Below are positions 33,669 through 42,166 of a stretch of 64,000 nucleotides of DNA, in pieces. The stretch is taken from contig SCUK01000028.1 of NCBI GenBank assembly GCA_004297445.1, forward strand, positions 17,258 through 81,257. Reading direction: 5' to 3'. Made by a program: the position numbers and the translations under genes. The notes beneath the pieces were generated by a model. The model had not been told where the DNA came from. It was given only the letters and a program-made list of their open reading frames with translations, and made no database searches. Position 1 is the stretch's first letter; each line of letters starts with the position of its first letter. This DNA is from Anaerolineae bacterium. Lineage in GTDB: Bacteria > Chloroflexota > Anaerolineae > Anaerolineales > UBA11579.

Positions 33669-33696
33669 CCAGCGGCCAGACAATTCCCTGATTCGC

Positions 33697-33740
33697 ACGG
33701 CACGCAGCATAACCTCTAGGCTGCGTGCCGTTTCTTATTT
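33697..33740 (+). terminator. Terminator of the ABC exporter operon
   Basis: ACGGCACGCAGC and GCTGCGTGCCGT form a 12-bp perfect stem, followed by TTCTTATTT. Confidence 0.85.
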
Positions 33741-33750
33741 CTCGTGGGTC

Positions 33751-33756
33751 TATAAT
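33751..33756 (+). promoter_or_regulatory. Leaderless -10 box of the MFS gene
   Basis: TATAAT ends eight bases before the GTG start at 33765. There is no ribosome-binding site. Confidence 0.5.
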
Positions 33757-33764
33757 CTTTTCTT

Positions 33765-35000
33765 GTGAAGCCTCCACAATCCCCCTGGCAGCGCACATTG
33801 GTGGTGCTGTTCATCGTCCAGCTGCTCACCGCCGCCGGATTTTCCAGCATCTTCCCGTTCCTCCCGTTTTACGTGGAGGACCTTGGCTCCAGCAGCGGCT
33901 TGAGCGTGGAGGTGCTTTCCGGCCTGGTGTTCTCGCTGCAGGGCGTGTCCATGATGATTGCCTCGCCCATCTGGGGCAGCCTGGCGGACCGCTATGGCCG
34001 CAAGGTGATGATTCAACGCGCCACGATAGCCGGCGCGCTGACGATTGCCGCCATGGGCCTGGTGCAAACCGCCGAGCAGTTGATTTTTGTGCGCATCCTG
34101 CAGGGCGCACTCACCGGCGTCGTCTCGGCCAACTCGGCGTTGCTGGCGTCGGTCACGCCGCGCGAGCGCTCCGGTTACGCCATGGGCATGTTGCAGGTAG
34201 CGCTGGGCACTGGCCTGGCGGTGGGGCCCGTGGCGGGCGGCGTACTGGCCGATGCCTTTGGCTACCGGCCGGCGTTCTACGTTACCGCCGCCCTGCTCAC
34301 CATCGGCGCTTTGCTGGTGACCTTCCTGGTGCATGAGGATTTCATCCCGGATGCCGCTAAAGCCGGGGCGCGGGCGGTAGCGCGTGGCTGGCGTCTGGTG
34401 CTGGGGCGCTCCGGCGTGCTGGTGACCTACCTGATGCGCTTCATGAGCCGCGCCGGACGCATGATGATTATCCCGATTGCGCCATTCTTCATCGCCACGC
34501 TGGTGAGCGATTCTTCCTTGATGAATACCTATGTCGGCTGGGCCATCAGCCTGCCGGCGTTGGCCACCACCCTGAGCGCCGGCTACTTCGGGCGGCTGGG
34601 CGACCGCATCGGCCACCGCAAGGTGCTGGTAGCCTGCATGTTGGCCGCCGGGCTGTTGTTCCTGCCGCAGGGGCAGGTGAACAGCGTGTGGCAATTGCTG
34701 GTCTTGCTGGCGCTTTCCGGCGTGGCGATGGGCGGCGTGGTGCCCACCATCAGCGCGCTGCTGGCGCACTACACCCTGCCGGGTGAGGAATGCGCCACCT
34801 ACGGGCTGGACAATTCCATCAGCGCCGCCGGCAACGCGGTGGCTCCGGCTGTGGGCGGCCTGCTGGCCGGGTTGTTCGGTCATCCGGCCGCGTTCACCGG
34901 TACCGGACTGCTGCTGCTGGCCGCCGCCGGCATCGCCGCCGCCAGCCTGCCGCACACCGCGGCCCATGCGGTAGAGCCGGTTGCAGTCATCGGGGATTAA
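33765..35000 (+). CDS. MFS transporter, drug/multisubstrate efflux type
   Basis: The 411-residue protein has twelve predicted membrane helices and the MFS loop 2-3 motif GSLADRYGRKVM. The motif-C region GTGLAVGPVAGGVLADAFGYR in helix 5 is typical of drug/proton antiporters of the DHA1 group. The substrate cannot be read. GTG is the start because TATAAT lies eight bases upstream and the first helix begins at residue 10. A strong terminator follows the stop at once, so it is a single-gene unit. Confidence 0.9.
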   Translation: MKPPQSPWQRTLVVLFIVQLLTAAGFSSIFPFLPFYVEDLGSSSGLSVEVLSGLVFSLQGVSMMIASPIWGSLADRYGRKVMIQRATIAGALTIAAMGLVQTAEQLIFVRILQGALTGVVSANSALLASVTPRERSGYAMGMLQVALGTGLAVGPVAGGVLADAFGYRPAFYVTAALLTIGALLVTFLVHEDFIPDAAKAGARAVARGWRLVLGRSGVLVTYLMRFMSRAGRMMIIPIAPFFIATLVSDSSLMNTYVGWAISLPALATTLSAGYFGRLGDRIGHRKVLVACMLAAGLLFLPQGQVNSVWQLLVLLALSGVAMGGVVPTISALLAHYTLPGEECATYGLDNSISAAGNAVAPAVGGLLAGLFGHPAAFTGTGLLLLAAAGIAAASLPHTAAHAVEPVAVIGD

Positions 35001-35036
35001 AAAAGACTCCCGCTATCTGGCGGGAGTCTTTTCTTG
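35001..35036 (+). terminator. Terminator after the MFS gene
   Basis: AAAAGACTCCCGC, a short loop, GCGGGAGTCTTTT, then CTTGT: a perfect stem with an A tract and a T tract. Confidence 0.9.
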
Positions 35037-35051
35037 TACTACTTACTCATA

Positions 35052-35110
35052 TAGTTGGCCGCACGTTTCTTGAATTCCGTCGGAAAGAACTAGTGACGAA
35101 CTATTAAGAG
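35052..35110. repeat. Hairpin element, left copy (degenerate)
   Basis: Begins TAGTTGGCCGCACGTTTCTT and ends AACTATTAAGAG. The left arm and the GTCGGAAAGAA centre match the perfect hairpin at 38363-38413, while its right arm has decayed. It marks the left side of the two TPR genes. The rest of the gap to 35222 holds the palindrome GTACAA-T-TTGTAC (35190-35202), whose TACAAT may be a -10 box. Confidence 0.7.
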
Positions 35111-35222
35111 TGCGTTTTCGGCTACTTCCTAGACATGAAGGATCTCCGGGGCCGAAAAGGGTGGAATTTTCGGTGAACTACATAATAGGGTACAATTTGT
35201 ACGCAGTCCAAGAGGGTCGGAG

Positions 35223-37268
35223 ATGGATCACGCCAAATTATCAGAAGCGTCGAGGCTTATCCAGCAGGGCCAGAAGGCCAAGGCTATTCCAATACTGTTG
35301 GAGTTCGTTAAGGAGCATCCAACCAACAGCCGAGCCTGGTTGCTACTGGGGTATTCTCTGGATGATTTACATCGCAAGGAAAAGTGCTATAAGCGGGTCC
35401 TTGCATTGGATCCAGACAACCAGAAAGCTCATGACCTCCTCTCTTCGCTGACAAGATCCCGACAAGTTGAACCAGCCTCCGCCCCTTCAAGCGCACCCGG
35501 CCGACCACGCGGAGGACAGCGCCGATCCAGTTCCATTCCTTTGGTCCTCGGCCTGGTAGCCGGGTTGCTGGGTGTGGCACTTCCCCTTCTCTATGCGAGC
35601 GTAACCGCTCCGCCGCCGGATTTTATCGTTGACCTGGCACGAAGCAGCCACGGTGTGGTCGTCTTGACTCTGAGCCCGACTCCTGAAAGTGCAACTGCAA
35701 CGCAATCTCCCACTGCACTGAACACAAGCACTGCAACCGCCACAGCTTTGCGGCTATTGGATGCTGCGCCAACTTGGACCTTAACCCCCCCACCCGCCGC
35801 GGATTCCACCCGCGGAAAATATGACAGGATGAGGGATTTGCTGGCGAAGTATTTTCTTGAAGAGGGGATCACCGACCCGGAAGACCTGTATACGCTTGCC
35901 GACCAAATGATTGATCTCAATCCCGAATTCGGGCTTGCTTACTTGTTGCGAGCCAAAGCCCTCTTTCTCGTCCAGGACTATGGTTCGAATTCCGCACTCG
36001 AACCCGTCCCACTCTCCGCAATTGAAAACGACCTCGGCATCGCGCTAGACAAAGGCCCCGTTACCGGAGAGGTCTATGCATTGCGCTATCGACTTTGGGG
36101 AGAATACCTAGTAAAGGGAGACTACTATTACTACAAGTACAGGCACTCCGAGTTGCGCATGCAGGACCTGATCATGAGTATCCACATGGGGCAGGCGCTG
36201 CCAGGCGATGGCCTGTTAATCTCATCTCTTCTCACTCACCTTGGTCGGTGTCAGGAATCCGTTAACTACCTGCTCGAATATCGCCGTCAGTACCCGGAGA
36301 TCGGCGAGTATGGTAGTTACTCTTCGGAATTGGCGCTGGCCTACTTATGCCTGGAGGAATTTCCTAAGGCGATTGACAGTATTCAGATTGCGTGCGAATT
36401 GTGCGACATCTATGACTTCCAAGTCTGGCAGGCAATAATTCTTTATGAGTCGGAGAATTACGTCGAAGCGGCTGCTCTATTAGAAGAACTTCTCGCATAC
36501 AACCCGTATGATGCAACGCTCTACACAGTCAGGGCAGGTGTGCGGGTTGCCGAGGGCGACTATTATGGCGCGCATGACGATCTGGACCTGGCAGATTGGC
36601 TTGATTTCCAAAACCAGGGATACCGCAACTACATCCGCGGCGAATTGGCGTATCGTGAGGGGTCCATGGACCAGGCGGGCAGATATTTCCAGGAAGCCGA
36701 GGCTATCCTCTCCCCTTGGCACAACTCCATTAAGCTTAAGGCACTGGAACGACTTCAGGAACTTGGGCTGGAACGTCTGTACCCCGACCCCGTGCCAAAT
36801 TTGGAGATTGAAGTGCCCAGCCCCTCAGCGCTTATTGCTCGTCTAACACCTCCTGAGGCCCCCGACCCTGCATTCAATGCGAACCCGACGGTTTTCACCT
36901 ATGCAGGAACAGGCTGGCAGTATCTGGTACAGGATAGCTACATTGCATTCAAACCGGCGGGCCCATACACGGTTGAAGATGTAGGCTCCCTGTGGCTGGT
37001 CTTCGATGGGTTTGAGCTTGAAGAATACGTCAACGCCAAGCAGATTGAGATCACGCTTTATTCACCTGATGGGGAAGAAACCTTCACGCACAATGACCTG
37101 ACTTTTGGAAGGTTCAAGGTGCCCAACCCGGAACGATTTGTCGCTGAAGACGGGACAATCTACCTCTATTGGAAATACGAGGTGCCGGACCAAATCCTCC
37201 TTTCCAATATTTCGATAGTCGTTGAAGGCACTGACTCATTTGGATTCTGGGTGATCATCAGTGAGTAG
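35223..37268 (+). CDS. Membrane-anchored TPR protein
   Basis: The 681-residue protein starts with a cytoplasmic TPR pair (IPILLEFVKEHPTNSRAWLLLG, then KRVLALDPDNQKAH; residues about 19-75), a basic Ser/Gly-rich stretch, one membrane helix (about 100-122) and a Thr/Pro-rich linker. A long outside region has further TPR-like helices (LNPEFGLAYLLRAKALFLVQDY, AYNPYDATLYTVRAGVRVAEGDY), and the last 150 residues are a beta-rich domain. Base composition is lower in G+C than neighbours (27 and 31 of 60 in two sampled lines). It overlaps the next gene by eight bases. Family and function are not recognised beyond TPR; a scaffold role is likely. Confidence 0.7.
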   Translation: MDHAKLSEASRLIQQGQKAKAIPILLEFVKEHPTNSRAWLLLGYSLDDLHRKEKCYKRVLALDPDNQKAHDLLSSLTRSRQVEPASAPSSAPGRPRGGQRRSSSIPLVLGLVAGLLGVALPLLYASVTAPPPDFIVDLARSSHGVVVLTLSPTPESATATQSPTALNTSTATATALRLLDAAPTWTLTPPPAADSTRGKYDRMRDLLAKYFLEEGITDPEDLYTLADQMIDLNPEFGLAYLLRAKALFLVQDYGSNSALEPVPLSAIENDLGIALDKGPVTGEVYALRYRLWGEYLVKGDYYYYKYRHSELRMQDLIMSIHMGQALPGDGLLISSLLTHLGRCQESVNYLLEYRRQYPEIGEYGSYSSELALAYLCLEEFPKAIDSIQIACELCDIYDFQVWQAIILYESENYVEAAALLEELLAYNPYDATLYTVRAGVRVAEGDYYGAHDDLDLADWLDFQNQGYRNYIRGELAYREGSMDQAGRYFQEAEAILSPWHNSIKLKALERLQELGLERLYPDPVPNLEIEVPSPSALIARLTPPEAPDPAFNANPTVFTYAGTGWQYLVQDSYIAFKPAGPYTVEDVGSLWLVFDGFELEEYVNAKQIEITLYSPDGEETFTHNDLTFGRFKVPNPERFVAEDGTIYLYWKYEVPDQILLSNISIVVEGTDSFGFWVIISE

Positions 37269-38361
37269 CGGTGGAAGGCCGAGGTTGGCACTCGCCAGGG
37301 GATTGCTCGCTCTGATTGCGTTTCTGCTGGTTTCAGGGGTCGCGGCCCTGGCTGCAGGTCTTATCTGGTACGACCGCGCCGATGCGGTCATTGTGACGGA
37401 GATTTTCGTCACACAATCAGTACTCCAGACGGCAATGGCGTATGAAAGCCCAACGCCCCTGCCAAGCGAAACCCCTACGGCGGTCCCTACCCCGACAGTG
37501 GATCCGACGGCGACTCCCACCCCGGAACCAGAAAGCGCTCAATTCCGAGATCCTGAGATCGTCATCCTCCTAAATGAACTTTCGGATTACTTCAACATAA
37601 CAGGAGACGGCCAGTCCATCGTCGAGCGGTTGGAGCCGCTCATTCCTGAAATGTCCTACGCTCTCGACCGCGGTCAAGCCTACTGGCTCCTGGCGGGAGC
37701 CTACGGCCAAAGTTATCTCAATAATCCAACTCAGTATTTGCGGGCGCGCGATCAGGCCATTAGCGAATTTTTGTCGGTGATCGAGGCGGGACCGGACCCA
37801 CTGACGCTTGCGACCGCCTACAATCTCTTAATTAAGGCTTACTTGAGTACGGATCTCGGGCCAACAGTCTACCTCTATGAGCAAGAGGCAATGGCCAGTC
37901 TTACGGAGATGCTGCGCGAAGAGCCGGAACCCGCGCTGGCGTTGGATGTCTATCTCATCTTGATGGATGCTTTTGAAGCTGGCGGAAGTTTGGACACCCG
38001 AGATCGGGCAATCGAGTCCTTTCTTGCTCTGGCGACCGAGTATGCCGCGGCAGATGGGGATATGTCCTACCAGGCTGGAGTGCTGAATCTTCTCGGCAAA
38101 TTGCACATGGACCGGTTTGATTATCAACTCGCCGCCGAATACTATGCCCGCCTTGCTCTGCTTGATAACAGTCCCGAAGTACTGCTCAATGCCGCCATCG
38201 CCTACGGGTCAGCCAACAACCTTTCCTGTAGTTACAAGTATGCTGTTCAGTTGGTTGCCCTTCCACCAAGCCAACTGGATCCTGAGGACCAGGTACTGGC
38301 AGGTTACTTGTTGACCTCTGCTCTAGACTATTACGATGGAGTGGTACCCGAATGCCCATAG
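37261..38361 (+). CDS. Membrane-anchored helical repeat protein
   Basis: The 366-residue protein begins at GTG within the end of the TPR gene. It has one membrane helix (about residues 14-36), a Thr/Pro-rich linker (about 60-90) and an all-helical outside domain with TPR-like pairs (RGQAYWLLAGAYGQSYLN, DYQLAAEYYARLALLDNSPEVLLNA, quoted in pieces). Two cysteines lie near the end. It shares the layout and lower G+C of its partner, and the two are probably made together as an extracytoplasmic assembly. Its stop codon is immediately followed by the hairpin element at 38363. Confidence 0.65.
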   Translation: MSSGGRPRLALARGLLALIAFLLVSGVAALAAGLIWYDRADAVIVTEIFVTQSVLQTAMAYESPTPLPSETPTAVPTPTVDPTATPTPEPESAQFRDPEIVILLNELSDYFNITGDGQSIVERLEPLIPEMSYALDRGQAYWLLAGAYGQSYLNNPTQYLRARDQAISEFLSVIEAGPDPLTLATAYNLLIKAYLSTDLGPTVYLYEQEAMASLTEMLREEPEPALALDVYLILMDAFEAGGSLDTRDRAIESFLALATEYAAADGDMSYQAGVLNLLGKLHMDRFDYQLAAEYYARLALLDNSPEVLLNAAIAYGSANNLSCSYKYAVQLVALPPSQLDPEDQVLAGYLLTSALDYYDGVVPECP

Positions 38362-38362
38362 G

Positions 38363-38413
38363 TAGTTGGCCGCTGTTTCTTGATTTGGGTCGGAAAGAAA
38401 CAGCGGCCAACTA
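38363..38413. repeat. Hairpin element, right copy (perfect 19-bp stem)
   Basis: TAGTTGGCCGCTGTTTCTT (38363-38381), loop of 13 bases, AAGAAACAGCGGCCAACTA (38395-38413). It has no T run, so it is not an ordinary terminator. The left copy lies at 35052, in the same orientation, on the other side of the two TPR genes. Confidence 0.85.
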
Positions 38414-38496
38414 TTAGAAGTAGTCCCAGAAATCCTCGTCAGGCGAAAATGCCGGATTCTGAAAGTACCTTTGTCTTTAACTATCCGGTGGACTAC

Positions 38497-38991
38497 TTAG
38501 AACGGCTTGAACATCATCAGCCACAGGATGATGGCGAAGCCGCCAATGCCAATGTAGAGTAATTCCTTGGGGCGGGTTTTGGAAAGGTGCGCCAGCACGG
38601 TTTCGGCAGGCTGGGGGGCCATCGCCTCGCGCGGTTTGTTGCCCTCCATGTAGGGCATGCCCAATAGTTTGCGCGCCCCGTGGTAAGTCTTGCTTACCGA
38701 ATTCATCCACACTGACTGCCCGATGAGGATGACCAGCGACGCCCAGATCCAGCCTGTACCCCACCACTGCCCCATGAAGCCGGTGATGATGCCGGCGATC
38801 AGCAGCGCCAGCAACGCCAGCATCGTCGTTGGGAACGCCGCCGCAGACAGGTCCAGCAGGGACTTGATGCGCTCCACATCTTTTTCCTGCTTGAGCCGGA
38901 ATGACATGTATACCGCCACCCCATGCCCCATCAGGAACAGGAAACCGGCCAATGCATGTATGTACTTCATCCACAGGTAGAGAGAATTCAT
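38497..38991 (-). CDS. Four-helix integral membrane protein, CopD/DUF2269-like
   Basis: The 164-residue protein has four predicted membrane helices. Histidines in the first (YIHALAGFLFLMGHG) are placed as in small cytochrome-b-like or CopD-like proteins, so heme or metal binding is possible but not shown. AGGAGG precedes the ATG. It is divergent from nrfHA and shares the intergenic region with it. This may be chance, or it may feed electrons from the membrane quinone pool. Assignment is tentative. Confidence 0.6.
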   Translation of the reverse strand: MNSLYLWMKYIHALAGFLFLMGHGVAVYMSFRLKQEKDVERIKSLLDLSAAAFPTTMLALLALLIAGIITGFMGQWWGTGWIWASLVILIGQSVWMNSVSKTYHGARKLLGMPYMEGNKPREAMAPQPAETVLAHLSKTRPKELLYIGIGGFAIILWLMMFKPF

Positions 38992-39043
38992 TCCTCAAGC
39001 CTCCTCGCTTGGTATCGGTAAAGAATACACCCGAAATGCCCTC

Positions 39044-39073
39044 TTGCGCAACACCTTCAGATTGCCCTATGAT
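39044..39073 (+). promoter_or_regulatory. Possible nrfHA promoter
   Basis: TTGCGC (39044-39049), 18 bases, TATGAT (39068-39073), about 100 bases before nrfH. No clear FNR or NarL site is seen. Confidence 0.4.
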
Positions 39074-39176
39074 TGGGGAGGCTGAAGTTGCGCCAGCGCA
39101 ATGTCGCCTAGATTAAACAGGGGTAAAATGCCGTGGGTTCGTCACCTTACTCTCTGTTTCAGAGGAGCATCGCCGC

Positions 39177-39644
39177 ATGACCGTACCCTCATCACCCGCG
39201 CCGCTTTCATGGCGCATCCTGATATTAATGGCCGGGCTGGGCATCCTGTTCGGCCTGGGGGCCTTCACCTTTACCTACGCCGAGGGCACCTCGTACATCT
39301 CCAACAACCCGGAAACCTGTGTCAACTGCCACATCATGCGCCCGCAGTTCAGCGCGTGGGTCAAGGGCAGTCATCACAACGTCGCCACCTGCAACGACTG
39401 CCACACCCCGCATGATTTCTTCGGCAAGTGGTTCGTCAAGGGCGTCAACGGTTTTAATCACAGCCGGGCGTTCACATCCGGGGACTTCCCCGAACCCATT
39501 CAGATTACGGATTTCAACCGCAATGTTGCCCTCAACAACTGCCGCGACTGCCACGCCAGCCTGGTGAGCCAGGTGGTGCTGGGCGGGCAGCATGAAGAAC
39601 TGGACTGTCTGGCCTGCCACAATGGCGTGGGCCATGATGACTAA
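39177..39644 (+). CDS. nrfH: Cytochrome c nitrite reductase small subunit, tetraheme quinol dehydrogenase
   Basis: The 155-residue NapC/NirT-family protein has one N-terminal membrane helix (about 13-35) and four c-type heme motifs: CVNCH, CNDCH, CRDCH and CLACH. It takes electrons from menaquinol and passes them to NrfA on the outside of the membrane. AGAGGAG lies ten bases before the ATG. nrfA starts 16 bases after the stop, with its own AAAGGAG site. Confidence 0.93.
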   Translation: MTVPSSPAPLSWRILILMAGLGILFGLGAFTFTYAEGTSYISNNPETCVNCHIMRPQFSAWVKGSHHNVATCNDCHTPHDFFGKWFVKGVNGFNHSRAFTSGDFPEPIQITDFNRNVALNNCRDCHASLVSQVVLGGQHEELDCLACHNGVGHDD

Positions 39645-39659
39645 AGGAGAACACAACCA

Positions 39660-40967
39660 ATGAAGAAGTACCTGACGCGCCAGAACCTGATTTACCTGCT
39701 GGTGTTTGGTGGGGCCGTGCTGCTCACCGCCGCCGTGGCCGCCCTGCTCGCCAACATCAACCAGCGCAAGGCCGAAGCCGCCCTCACCGGCTTCGTCATC
39801 CAACCGATTGCCGCCGATGAACTCGACCCCGCCGCGTGGGGCGTGAATTACCCGCTGCAATACGAGCGCTTCATGATGACCGAAATCAACTACGGCCAAA
39901 CGCCCTATGGCGGCTCGGAGCCGTACAGCAAACTGGAACGCTACCCGGCCATGGTGCGCATCTGGGCCGGCTATGCCTTCAGCGTGGACCACAACGAAGA
40001 GCGCGGCCACTTCTACGCCCAGAGCGACCAGGAAAACACCCAGCGCGTGCAGATTGTCAACCAGCCGGGCGCGTGCATCAACTGCCACTCCGCCGAAGCG
40101 CCGGGCCTGATTGCCGAACTGGGCTGGGAGGAATTCAACCACACGCCTTACAACGACCTCGTCGAACGCCTGCACACCGGTTCCTCCTGCGCCGACTGCC
40201 ACGACCCGGCCACCATGGAACTGCGCATCACACGCCCGGCCTTCATCAACGCCATGACCGCCCGCGGCATTGACCTCTCCGAAGCCACCCGCCAGGAAAT
40301 GCGCACCTACGTCTGTGCCCAGTGTCATGTGGAATACTACTTCGCCGGCGACAACAAGGTCCTCACCTTCCCGTGGACCAACGGCCTGAACATTGACGAC
40401 ATCTCCGAGTACTACACCGACCTCGGTTTCAAGGATTGGACGCATGCCGAGTCCGGGGCGCAGATGATTAAGATTCAACATCCCGAATTCGAGATGTGGT
40501 CCAGCGGCCTGCACGCCGCCAACGGCGTGGCCTGCGCCGACTGCCACATGCCCTACATCCGCGAGGGCAGCATCAAGGTCTCTGACCACTGGCTGCGCAG
40601 CCCGCTCAACAACCTGGAAGCCGCCTGCCAGACCTGCCACAATGTGAGCGTGGAAGAACTGGAACGCCGCGTGGTGACGGCGCAGAACACCACCGCCGAA
40701 TTGCTGCGCTCCGCGGAAGCCGCCCTGCTGGATGCCATCGACGCGATTGTGGCCGCCCGCGCCGCCGGTGCCAGCGATGAAGACCTGGCGGAAGCCCTGC
40801 GCCTGCACCGCGAAGCCTCCCTGCGCTGGGACTTCGTGTCTTCCGAGAACAGCACCGGTTTCCACAGTCCGCAGGAAGCCGCCCGCATCCTCGCCAACAG
40901 CATAGACTTCGCCCGCCAGGCGGAACTGGCGGCGAAAGCCGTCACGGCCGCTCTCTCCGGCAACTGA
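39660..40967 (+). CDS. nrfA: Cytochrome c nitrite reductase, ammonia-forming, catalytic subunit
   Basis: Reduces nitrite to ammonia outside the membrane. The 435-residue protein has an N-terminal anchor and five heme motifs: CINCH (139-143), CADCH (177-181), CAQCH (219-223), CADCH (302-306) and CQTCH (333-337). The first motif, for the catalytic heme, is CXXCH instead of the classical CXXCK. Other active-site residues of the E. coli enzyme are kept: Arg115 in ERGHFYA, Glu225-Tyr226 in HVEYY and Lys281, Gln283, His284 in KIQHPE. Its C-terminal helix bundle completes the fold. Works with NrfH. Confidence 0.93.
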   Translation: MKKYLTRQNLIYLLVFGGAVLLTAAVAALLANINQRKAEAALTGFVIQPIAADELDPAAWGVNYPLQYERFMMTEINYGQTPYGGSEPYSKLERYPAMVRIWAGYAFSVDHNEERGHFYAQSDQENTQRVQIVNQPGACINCHSAEAPGLIAELGWEEFNHTPYNDLVERLHTGSSCADCHDPATMELRITRPAFINAMTARGIDLSEATRQEMRTYVCAQCHVEYYFAGDNKVLTFPWTNGLNIDDISEYYTDLGFKDWTHAESGAQMIKIQHPEFEMWSSGLHAANGVACADCHMPYIREGSIKVSDHWLRSPLNNLEAACQTCHNVSVEELERRVVTAQNTTAELLRSAEAALLDAIDAIVAARAAGASDEDLAEALRLHREASLRWDFVSSENSTGFHSPQEAARILANSIDFARQAELAAKAVTAALSGN

Positions 40968-40985
40968 CACTTTTCCCCTCAACGA

Positions 40986-41025
40986 AAACTCCCGATTTCT
41001 TCAAGAAATCGGGAGTTTCTTGCTT
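40986..41025 (+). terminator. Terminator after nrfA
   Basis: Left arm AAACTCCCGATTTCTT (40986-41001) pairs fully with AAGAAATCGGGAGTTT (41003-41018); CTTGCTT follows. The core CCGATTTCTTCAAGAAATCGG also recurs near 62046 (one mismatch) and in shorter form at 62601. Confidence 0.8.
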
Positions 41026-41047
41026 AACAATTGCACGGTGTTATAAT
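41020..41047 (+). promoter_or_regulatory. prfA promoter
   Basis: TTGCTT (41020-41025), 16 bases, TATAAT (41042-41047), giving a leader of about 37 bases before prfA. Confidence 0.6.
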
Positions 41048-41090
41048 CCTCCGGTTAAATTGAAGAACAGGAACCAAAGGCAGAACCCCC

Positions 41091-42158
41091 ATGCTGGACA
41101 AAGTGCAAGGCATTCTGGCGCGTAACGCCGAGATCGAGCGCGAACTGATGGAAGTGGGCGACAACTACCAGCGCGCCACCGCCCTGGCCAAGGAACGCGC
41201 CGAACTCGCCGACCTCGTGGAGACCGGCCGCGAATACAAGGACGTGCTGACGCGGCTGGAAGAAGCCCGCGGCCTCGTCTATGGCAACGACCCGGAACTG
41301 GCCGAACTGGCCGCGGCAGAGCTGGCGGAACTGGAACCCAAGGTGGACCCGCTGGAAAAACGCATCAAAATGCTCCTCCTGCCCAAAGACCCGCGCGACG
41401 CCCGCAACGTCATCATGGAAATCCGCGCCGGCACCGGCGGCGACGAAGCCGGCCTGTTCGCCGCCGACCTCTTCCGCATGTACACCCGCTACGCCGAGCG
41501 CCAGGGCTGGAAGGTCGAAGTGCTTTCGATGAGCGAAACCGGCGTGGGCGGCATGAAGGAAGTCATCTCCGAGATTAAGGGCAAGGGCGCGTTCTCGCGG
41601 CTCAAGTTCGAGTCCGGCGTGCACCGCGTCCAGCGCGTCCCGGACACCGAAAGCCAGGGGCGCATCCACACCTCCACCGCCACCGTGGCCGTCCTCGCCG
41701 AAGTCGACGAGGTCGAGATCGACATCCCCGACAAGGACATTGAAGTCGAGGTCTACAAATCCGCCGGGGCTGGCGGGCAGAACGTGCAGAAGAACGCCAC
41801 CGCGGTGCGCATCCGTCACCTGCCCAGCGGGCTGGTGGTGGCCTGCCAGGATGAGCGCAGCCAGTTGCAGAATCGCATGCGTGCCATGAGCATCCTGCGC
41901 GCCCGGTTGTATGAAGCCGCCGAGGAAAAGCGGCGTTCCGAAGAAGACGCCACGCGCCGTTCGCAGGTCGGCACCGGCGAACGCTCCGAAAAAATCCGCA
42001 CCTACAACTACCCCCAGTCGCGCGTCACTGACCATCGCGTCGGCATCTCCTCCTACAACCTGCCCGTCGTCATGGACGGCGACATCGACGAATTCATCGA
42101 CGAACTGCTCTCCACCGACGAGGCCGAACGGCTGGCCGCCGCCGGCTTTGAAGGCTGA
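41091..42158 (+). CDS. prfA: Peptide chain release factor 1
   Basis: The 355-residue factor ends translation at UAA and UAG. The codon-reading tripeptide position is PDT at 184-186 (class consensus P-x-T; RF2 would have SPF), and the catalytic GGQ is at 228-230 in SAGAGGQNVQ. Length is normal. The glutamine is the substrate of the methylase encoded next (prmC, starting nine bases later). Its promoter follows the nrfA terminator. Confidence 0.96.
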   Translation: MLDKVQGILARNAEIERELMEVGDNYQRATALAKERAELADLVETGREYKDVLTRLEEARGLVYGNDPELAELAAAELAELEPKVDPLEKRIKMLLLPKDPRDARNVIMEIRAGTGGDEAGLFAADLFRMYTRYAERQGWKVEVLSMSETGVGGMKEVISEIKGKGAFSRLKFESGVHRVQRVPDTESQGRIHTSTATVAVLAEVDEVEIDIPDKDIEVEVYKSAGAGGQNVQKNATAVRIRHLPSGLVVACQDERSQLQNRMRAMSILRARLYEAAEEKRRSEEDATRRSQVGTGERSEKIRTYNYPQSRVTDHRVGISSYNLPVVMDGDIDEFIDELLSTDEAERLAAAGFEG

Positions 42159-42166
42159 GCCGGGCC

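Noticed and set aside
35052..38413. Hairpins as integron attC sites around the TPR genes
   Set aside because: attC starts with an RYYYAAC half-site and ends with GTTRRRY; here the order is the reverse (GTTGGCC ... GGCCAAC). No integrase is in the window.
41642..41650. PDT instead of PAT in release factor 1 as a possible stop-codon reassignment
   Set aside because: The middle residue of this tripeptide varies among RF1 proteins (P-x-T). Genes in the window use TAA, TAG and TGA as ordinary stops, so there is no sign of recoding.
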